Shown here: one piece after another, positions 31,761-38,723 of the stretch
Layout: each line of letters begins with the position of its first letter
Position numbering within the stretch: position 1 is the first letter of the stretch
Origin: Welwitschia mirabilis
Taxonomy: Eukaryota > Gnetophyta > Gnetopsida > Welwitschiales
Direction: 5' to 3'
Assembly (NCBI GenBank): GCA_051453625.1
Contig: JBOZIK010000001.1
Span: forward strand, 47,286,804-47,325,526
Length of the DNA stretch: 38,723 nt
Made by a program: the position numbers and the translations under genes
Notes under the pieces: generated by a model
What the model was told of the DNA's origin: nothing
The model's database searches: none
What the model saw: only the letters and a program-made list of their open reading frames with translations

Positions 31761-33200
31761 TAGACAGTATTTAAAAAGATATGGGCTATCCCAGAAAAAA
31801 TACTTGACTTGGCTTAAAAATCTCTTTTTATCCTTAATAGTCTAGTGAGAAGGAATGGTTTTGTTTGAAAACCAAGGTGCTTCCTTAACTAAAAAGAGAT
31901 CCTCATTTGGGAAGTTATCATTAATGGAAAGGAATGTTTGTGGGTTTTCTTGAGTTAATTGGAAAAGATAATTAACAACTACATTATTAAAACCCTTTAA
32001 ATCTTTAATTGCCAAGTTAAATTCCTGTAGGAGAAAGAGGTATCACAGCCTAAATAGTTAGTATACATAATTACCTTAGATCCCAAAAGGTATTACCTAA
32101 ATTTCTCTAATGCAAAGACTATAGATAATATCTATCTATAACGGTATAGTTTAACTAATTATTATTCAAAGTTTTACTAGCATAATAAATCATAGTTGCT
32201 TTTTTGTTTATCCTTTATCTTAAAATAGCCCCACTTGCATAATTATTGACATTACACATAAACTTAAAAGATAACTTCCATTCAAATGGTCAACTGATTG
32301 TAATGGAAGTTAGTTTTTCTTTGAGTTGTTTGAATACTTGTTGACATTTGGGGGTCCAATTGAAAGTGGTATCTTTTCTAAAAAGATCATATAATGGCTT
32401 AGAGGTTTTATTGAAATTGTTGATCAATATTCTATAGTATTTTGCATGTCCTAAGAAAGATCTAATATCTTTTTATTTTTGAGGAGTTGGAAGGTATGTA
32501 ATTACAAAAACATTAATCAAATCTACTTGGATTCCTTTCTTAGAGATGATATGTGCAAAAACTACACCTTGATTAACCATAAAGTGAAATTTCTCCTAGT
32601 TGAGCATAAGCCATTCTTTTATACATTATCAAGGACACTTCTAAGTTATTTAAATAGTGATTAAAAGAGGATACATAGACTAAGAATTCATCCATAAAGA
32701 TTTCAATGCCTAAATCTAATAAGTTGCAGAAGATTTCAATCATGCAATATTGGAAAGTGGCAGGTGCATTGCATAAATCAAAGGGCATTCATTTGTAGGT
32801 GAACATTACATAGGTGTAAGTAAAGGTAGTTTTTTCTTAATCCTCAAGGATAATTTCAATTTGATTATAAACTGAGCAACTATCTAACAAACAGTAAAAC
32901 AAATGCCCTATAAGTTGTTCTAGGATTTGGTCAAAGAAAGGTAGAGAAAAGTAGTCTTTTGAGATGGTGTTTAATTTCATATAGTTGATGCACAACCTTC
33001 CATTTTACTATGGATCTAGCAGGGATAAGATCATTATGCTTATTAGAAAGAAGAGTAATTTCTACTTTTTTAGCCATGGTCTGAGTTGAACTAATTCATT
33101 TAAAATCTAAAATAGGATATATAATCCCATTATTGAGAAGTTTAATAACCTTAATTCCTCCCTCAATATTGGGTTTATTTGTTTTTTGGCTTCTCTAGAT
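31760..33200 (-). pseudogene. Reverse transcriptase and RNase H relic of element D
   Basis: The segment 32788-32573 stays open on the minus strand: MPFDLCNAPATFQYCM, then EIFMDEFLVY, where the YxDD box reads FMDE (32698-32684), so the second catalytic Asp is Glu, then NNLEVSL. RNase H follows with a degraded D-A-S block (CNVNNYASGAIL, about 32270-32220) and IYYASKTLNNN. The upstream fingers region (33200-32800) is recognisable only in patches around 32990. Motifs are of the Athila type. The plus-strand ORF at 32479-32664 is a shadow. Confidence 0.8.
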
Positions 33201-33399
33201 AGCTTAACATTATCTTCTAAATAAATATAATATATGTAAATGTTGGAATCAATGACTCTAATGTATAAGAGGGTTTATGCTATTACTTGCTTATTTTTTC
33301 TTAAGATTTTAAGCAATTAAGCTTCTTCAGATGAAGTCAAGGAAGAATTTATGACTACTATAAAAGTGGAATTATACCCTAATAAAGCATATTTTAGAT

Positions 33400-34198
33400 C
33401 ATTAGATAAGGGTTTAAGTTTTTGGTAAATTTTGTTTTGAGTGATGGGGCTTGATTCCTCTTGTAAATCATCATTTTTATGAGAATGGGAAGCAAATTCC
33501 TAATTTTCAAAAGGGATTTCTACTATACCCACATATTCTACCCCTTCATCATTTGATGGCAACTTTATTACATTAAAAATGTGTAATTCTATGGTCATGT
33601 TGCTAAAAGAAATTATCACTAATTTGTTCTTATACTTGATTAAGGCATTTGAGGTTGCTAAGAATGGTCTTCCTAATATGACATGTACTGATTGGTTCAT
33701 TGAGTTCTCCATGTCTAAAACCACAAAGTCTACTAGGAAGTAGCAACTATCAACTCTAATGATGACATCCTCTATGAATCCTAATGGAATTTTAAAAGAG
33801 TTGTTTATTAATTAAAGTTGGAGTTCATGTTATTAAGTCCTTTCAAGCCTAATTCTTATAGGTTTTGTAGGAAAGCAAGTCTACTAGTTCCTAAGTCCAA
33901 TAAATAGTGAGAGTGGTCATGGGATACCTAGGGTCTTTATATTTTGGTGGAAATTATTCTAGATAATTGTGCTTATTTGTTAAGCTAAAAGGTCTTTGCT
34001 TTCTATGTTCATATGCCCTTTTATAGTGCACAAGTCCTTAAGGCATTTGACATAAGAAGGTATTTGCTTAATGGATCCTAGGAGGGGAATGTTTATCTTA
34101 ATCTTCTTAAATATTTCTAGATCCTCCAATTGCTTTTTCATTATGTTGTCCTTCCTCAAGTATTGGGAAAAAGTTAAGGTTTCTTTATCTATGGGCAT
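33400..34198 (-). pseudogene. Pre-protease and protease relic of element D
   Basis: 34198-33980 is open on the minus strand and contains LEIFKKIKINIPLLGSIKQI followed by PSYVKCLKDLCT, the conserved segment before protease in Athila-type elements (normally KKVEINIPLLDAIKQIP-x-YAKFLK). 33724-33500 is open and contains VHVILGRPFLATSNALIKY, the C-terminal protease motif. The active-site D-L-G region between them is heavily decayed. The relic stops abruptly at 34198, two bases before LTR E begins, so gag has been separated by that insertion. Confidence 0.8.
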
Positions 34199-34200
34199 GT

Positions 34201-34860
34201 TGCACTACTAAATTACACATATTTGATAAGGTATTTTGAGTTGTTTTGTAGGTAAATAGACAAGTAAATTCTTGACTTCCATGATAATGGAGAGCTAGGA
34301 TGAAAAGGATGGAAACATGTAAATCTCTATGATAATTTACAACATTCTAAACAAATCTGAATACCTTACATTTCTAAAGATAACTTCCTATAAACATTGC
34401 GGATAATGCAATAATTGAAGAATTATCAAAGGCCATTATCCACCTCATTGTTTGGACAAATGTATAAATAACCATATCAATTGGATGCTGACTTGAGTCT
34501 ATTTGGCAGCTAATGTGAATTGATTATGAGGTGGCATTATCTCTTATATCTTCCAGACAACCATCCAGATAACATAGTTGTAATGTCTATACTGAACATT
34601 CATCAAATTTTCACCACTTATATTATTCATTTTCCCTTACATGGTTGTTATGATTTATCTCACCTTTTTATCTTGGTTGTTGTATGTTTGAGTCAATAAA
34701 TAGAGATCTCGCCCTTGACTCCTGATTGTCTTTGTTTGCATCTGAAATTATCATGATAGGAGATTAAAGGGCCAAAGATTCATCCTATAGTTCTAGAGAG
34801 ACCTTTCGTTGGTGTTAGATGGTGTTTCCTCCATTAAGGTGCAACATCACAAAGTAACAA
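34201..34860 (+). mobile_element. 5'-truncating LTR of element E (same family as LTR A)
   Basis: It starts TGCACTACTAAATTACAC and aligns with the minus strand of LTR A from its terminus inward. Shared blocks include TATTTGATA-x-GGTATTTTGAG then TTGTTTTG (34219-34249), GTGATAGGAGAT-like (about 34750-34765), AGAGAGAC (34794-34801) and TCCTCCATT-AGG (34827-34839). The TATA equivalent is AATAAATA at 34695-34702. Homology ends near 34860, within the R region, so U5, the primer site and nearly all of gag are missing before the protease relic begins. The CpG hairpins of LTR A are present only as decayed remnants (about 34440-34570). Confidence 0.65.
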
Positions 34861-34879
34861 GAATGATGAGGAAGAGAAC

Positions 34880-35620
34880 ATAAAAATCTTAGAAAACCAT
34901 TATTTCCCTTCTTCATTAAGAAACAAAAAGAAAGATCCTTCACAAAAGAAACCTTCTACCCAATGGCTTAATAGGCTTAACAAAAATTCCTTTTTTGATG
35001 ATCATTTAAAAGCTTAATGTAGAATGTAAGTATCAACTTACCATTTTGGAAACCTTTTCAAGAAAACCTAAGGTATTCTAAGCTATGAAAAGAATTAATA
35101 AGAAGAAAACAAAAATGAACCATTCCTAGTAAAGTATTCCTAGCTTAATCTGTTAGCAATTTGATTTACCAAAAATGTCCAAAGTTTAAAGATTCAGGGG
35201 TGCCAACTATGATTGCCACATTAGAAGGAAATCATAGTATAAATAAAGCCTTGATAGACATTGAAGATAGTGTCAACATTATATCCTTGCACATTTATCA
35301 ATGACTTGGTTTGAAAGAAAGAATAGAATCTACAAATATTATCTTAGAGTTAGCCAATACTTCTGGAAAAAAAATCATTATGTGTGATCAAGAACTTAGT
35401 CATTAAGATAGAAAAACTTTCTACCTCATTGATGTTATAGTTTTAGAAGTTGAGCACCATGGTGGATATTCTTTACTTCTAAGTAGAGCTTTCTATGCAA
35501 CAATCCACTGTATCATAGATATAAGAACTAGATTCATGAAGTATCATTTTAGTAATAAACAATTTCCAATAAGAGTTTTTAATGTGGCTAAAAAAGATTT
35601 AGTAATGATTTGAGTGTGGA
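34880..35620 (+). pseudogene. Gag end and protease relic of element E
   Basis: From about 34900 the plus strand reads SLRNKKKDPSQKKPSTQWL, a basic linker, followed by a short Pro/Lys segment near 35170. The protease relic is at 35190-35560: GVPTMIATLEGNHSINKALID, then SVNIISLHIYQ where the family has D-L-G-A-S-V-N-L-L-P. The active-site residues read D-I-E-D-S, so the D-L-G triad is damaged. GGYSLLLSRAFYATIHCIID matches the ILGRPFLATA region in altered form. Confidence 0.65.
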
Positions 35621-36189
35621 GGAAGAAAGATGGTCCCTACGTCATGAACCAAACCTGTTTGATAATAAATCAGAAGTAAACTACCTATATGTTTTTGATG
35701 AATAACTTGAATTTGACCATTTGATAACTATGTTTTCTGATTTGGAGAGTAAAGAGTCTGAGTCTATCAACTATGTAGAAGTTTAATAATTTAGCTGACC
35801 TAAGATTTCTTATTTTGATCATAGGCATCCACTACAGACGTCTAAATGATAGTCTAAGATAACAATCTATTATCTTAAGAATTTTCTAGAAACTAATAAT
35901 TTGAGCTTAAATCTAAACCTAAAACCTTTAAACAGTGGACTGAAATAGATTTTCTTAAATAGTGATTTGAATAAACCTTTTATTATTAATAAAAACCTTA
36001 TCCCTTAATAAGCAATATAAGGTATATGCATTTGCTTAGTCCTCATAATGATTTGATAGCAATACCCACTTCCATAATTTAACATAAGATTTACCTTAAA
36101 AAAACACTAAACCTATGAGATAGTTCCAACATATACTAAATCTAATCCTTAAACAAATTGTAAAAAATAAAATCATAAAACTAATAGAT
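35621..36189 (+). other. Linker between protease and RT of element E, strongly decayed
   Basis: No continuous motif is readable. Pieces such as LEFDHLITMFSDLES (about 35710-35750) fit the acidic spacer that precedes RT. There are many stops and AT-rich insertions. Confidence 0.35.
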
Positions 36190-37360
36190 GTTAGAATCAT
36201 TTACTCCATTGCTGATAGTGAGTGGGTTACCCTTTGAGGGTAGTTTCTAAAAAGGATGGAAAATGGTGCATCTGCATAGACTTTCGAAAACTAAACAAAG
36301 TAACTAAAAAAGACCATTGTGCTTTGCCTTTTCTTGATTAGATTCTTGATAGAATTCAAGGTCATGTCTTTTACTATTTTCTTAATAGTTATAATGATTA
36401 CAATCAGGTTTGCATTATTAATGAGGATCAAGCCAAAGCTACTTTTACTTCTTCTTTTCACATATTCACTTTTAAATGCATGCCTTTCAGACTTTGTAAT
36501 GCTATTAGTACTTTTTAGTGTGTTATGATGGGTATCTTTTATGATATGCTTGAGAATTCCATTGAGATTTTCATGGATGACTTTTTTATTTATGCTGAAA
36601 CTTTTGAATAAATCTTAAATCATTTAGAGAAGGTGTTAGACCATTGCATTTCTAGTGGCCTCCACTTGAGTTAAGAAAAGGTCTATTTCTTATAGAAAGT
36701 GGCATTGTTTTAGGTCACCATATCTCTCAGGAGGGGATTTGAATAAATGCTTCTAAAGTTGGTATTATTCAAAACCTAAGTTTCACTACAAATGTTAAAC
36801 AAGTTAGATCTTCTTTTGGTTATTGTGATTTTTACCATCAATTCATTTGTGATTATGCTATTATTTGTAAACCCCTTTACTCGTTACTAGAGAAAGAAGT
36901 CAAATTTGAATGGAATGAATCTTGTTAACTTTCTTTCGAAGGGCTTAAACATAAATTATCTTATGCTTTTATAGTAATAGGAGCCAATTCGGAACTTGAT
37001 TTTGAGCTTATGTGTGATGTGAGTAACTTTGCCATGGATGGGGTTCTTTGCCATAAATATGAGAATTATTTAAACTTTTATTTTATCATAGCAAATCTTT
37101 ATCTACAGTCAAATAAATTATACTACCATAGAGAAATAAATGCTAGCTCTTATCTTTTGCCTTGATTCTTTTAGACATTATTTTTTAGGCTTTCATACTA
37201 ATGTCTACACTGATCATGTTGCTATTTGTTACCTCATAACCAAGAAAGATTCTAGTGAACATTTGATTAGATGGATCCTTCTTATAAAAAATTTTAACTT
37301 AACCATTATAGATAAAGTAGGAAAGCATAATTATGTTGCTAATCACTTATCTTGAGTTCC
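36190..37360 (+). pseudogene. Reverse transcriptase and RNase H relic of element E
   Basis: Plus-strand motifs in order: KDGKWCICIDFRKLNKVTKK then DHCALPFLD (about 36254-36340), YNDYNQVCI, FKCMPFRLCNAISTF, and the intact catalytic FMDD box at 36570-36581 (SIEIFMDDFFIYAE). The connection follows, with GLHLS and EKVYF, then RNase H with DFELMCDVSNFAMDGVL (about 37000-37050). After a frameshift 37140-37355 is open: LALIFCLDSFRHYFLGFHTN, VYTDH, LIRWILLIKNFN and VGKHNYVANHLS. These are Athila/Tat-type sequences. Damage is mainly TAG/TAA at Gln and Trp positions. The ORF at 36319-36528 is out of frame and a shadow. Confidence 0.88.
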
Positions 37361-38723
37361 TTTTCCTTCAGATGATACTAGTATTAATGATTTATTTTCT
37401 AATGAGCAGATTTTCACCATTTTTTTTTCCTCATCCTCCTCCATGATATACTAATATTGTGAACTATCTTGTAACCATGAAAAGACCACAACACTAGATC
37501 TATAACCAACACAAATCTTTTTTCTATAGGATAGGTGACTGTGAATGGATTGAGCCACATTTCTATCATAGGTGTAAAGATCAAATCGTAAGATAATGTN
37601 NNNNNNNNNNNNNNNNNNNNNNNNNNNNNNNNNNNNNNNNNNNNNNNNNNNNNNNNNNNNNNNNNNNNNNNNNNNNNNNNNNNNNNNNNNNNNNNNNNNN
37701 NNNNNNNNNNNNNNNNNNNNNNNNNNNNNNNNNNNNNNNNNNNNNNNNNNNNNNNNNNNNNNNNNNNNNNNNNNNNNNNNNNNNNNNNNNNNNNNNNNNN
37801 NNNNNNNNNNNNNNNNNNNNNNNNNNNNNNNNNNNNNNNNNNNNNNNNNNNNNNNNNNNNNNNNNNNNNNNNNNNNNNNNNNNNNNNNNNNNNNNNNNNN
37901 NNNNNNNNNNNNNNNNNNNNNNNNNNNNNNNNNNNNNNNNNNNNNNNNNNNNNNNNNNNNNNNNNNNNNNNNNNNNNNNNNNNNNNNNNNNNNNNNNNNN
38001 NNNNNNNNNNNNNNNNNNNNNNNNNNNNNNNNNNNNNNNNNNNNNNNNNNNNNNNNNNNNNNNNNNNNNNNNNNNNNNNNNNNNNNNNNNNNNNNNNNNN
38101 NNNNNNNNNNNNNNNNNNNNNNNNNNNNNNNNNNNNNNNNNNNNNNNNNNNNNNNNNNNNNNNNNNNNNNNNNNNNNNNNNNNNNNNNNNNNNNNNNNNN
38201 NNNNNNNNNNNNNNNNNNNNNNNNNNNNNNNNNNNNNNNNNNNNNNNNNNNNNNNNNNNNNNNNNNNNNNNNNNNNNNNNNNNNNNNNNNNNNNNNNNNN
38301 NNNNNNNNNNNNNNNNNNNNNNNNNNNNNNNNNNNNNNNNNNNNNNNNNNNNNNNNNNNNNNNNNNNNNNNNNNNNNNNNNNNNNNNNNNNNNNNNNNNN
38401 NNNNNNNNNNNNNNNNNNNNCATTACAGTAGTTTTATTTATTCATAGGTAATGCCCCTTAGACCTATTCTTGAGTCTGAGCCTTTTGATTTTTAGGTTAT
38501 TACTTTCATAAGCCCTATTCATCCACCTTATTCTGATAAGCATTACATTTTAGTGGTTGTGGATTACATGACTAAATGGGTTCAAGCCATACATACTTCT
38601 TTGAATGATTCCTATACTATCTATTATTTTCTTAGAACTTATATATTTTAAAGGTTTATTTTTTCTAGAGTTATCATTAGTGATCAAGGTACTCATTTCA
38701 TCAATTAAATTTTTAAGAAACTT
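37361..38723 (+). pseudogene. Integrase relic of element E, interrupted by an 821-N gap and the window end
   Basis: Before the gap, FYRIGDCEWIEPHFYHRCK and DQIVR (about 37525-37590) correspond to the region ahead of the integrase zinc finger. After the gap the core is readable: MPLRPILESEPFDF, then VITFISPIHPPYS, where the first catalytic Asp of the family (G-I-D-F-x-G-P) is Thr, then YILVVVDYMTKWVQAIHTS and VIISDQGTHFIN with the second Asp kept. The Glu would lie beyond the window. The zinc finger is presumably within the N block. Confidence 0.8.
37600..38420. other. Assembly gap, 821 N
   Basis: A gap of non-standard size, so probably estimated from linking data. The expected amount of integrase sequence between the flanking motifs is a few hundred bases, so the true content may be smaller or may include an insertion. 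Any ORF across it is an artefact. Confidence 0.95.

Noticed and set aside
34809-34820. TGGTGTTAGATG, at first sight a tRNA-Met-like primer-binding site after the LTR
   Set aside because: The same place in LTR A reads TTGGTATTGGGCAGTG and lies well inside the LTR, and homology between the two LTRs continues past it. It is R-region sequence, not a primer site.
36319-36528. Plus-strand hydrophobic ORF of 69 codons
   Set aside because: It is out of frame with the RT relic of element E that covers the same bases; the hydrophobic look comes from T-rich codons.
37581-38447. Apparent 280-codon ORFs on both strands
   Set aside because: They consist almost entirely of the 821-N gap.

Overview
The window looks like nuclear DNA of a land plant, probably a seed plant. 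It is very AT-rich, CpG-poor, and filled with decayed Ty3/gypsy LTR retrotransposons whose coding motifs are of the plant Athila/Tat type. There is also a relic of a plant LINE-type ORF1 (DUF4283 plus zinc knuckle). I found no intact host gene, no RNA gene and no prokaryotic feature. Almost every reading frame is broken by TAA, TAG or TGA at positions where the family has Gln, Trp or Arg. This is the trace left by long-term deamination of methylated cytosine. Three 100-N gaps and one 821-N gap interrupt the assembly.

Layout. (1) 1-1661: left part of element A, minus strand, with internal leader, a tRNA-Asp primer-binding site at 433-450 and an LTR at 454-1661 that carries CpG-rich hairpins. 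(2) 1662-about 7500: 3' part of element B, plus strand, with an env-like pseudogene from 3641 that is partly duplicated across the first gap, a polypurine tract at 6349-6360 and an LTR starting at 6361. (3) About 7860-8545: LINE ORF1 relic on the minus strand, with a tandem pair of about 580-bp repeats directly upstream of it (8551-9560). (4) 9561-12963: AT-rich sequence with little recognisable content. (5) 12964-27824: element C, minus strand, the best preserved unit. It has both LTRs, a perfect 5-bp target duplication (CATGG), a polypurine tract, gag, a duplicated protease region, RT/RNase H, integrase, a very long extra pseudogene between integrase and the 3' LTR, and a plus-strand (antisense) ORF relic. 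(6) 27830-34198: element D, minus strand, with a probable long 3' LTR and integrase, RNase H, RT, protease and pre-protease relics. (7) 34201-38723: element E, plus strand, with an LTR of the same family as LTR A that interrupts element D, then protease, RT, RNase H and integrase running off the window through the 821-N gap.

The elements are nested and neighbouring insertions rather than a working system. C lies in LTR-like sequence probably belonging to D, E interrupts D head-to-head, and A sits beside the truncated B. The least explained parts are the extra ORF of C, which has recurring (K/E)D-x-(F/L) peptide motifs that read as a cluster of DNA palindromes (16800-17953), the antisense ORF at 18235-18870, the hairpin array in the A/E LTR family, and the coincidence of all three 100-N gaps with diverged direct duplications.
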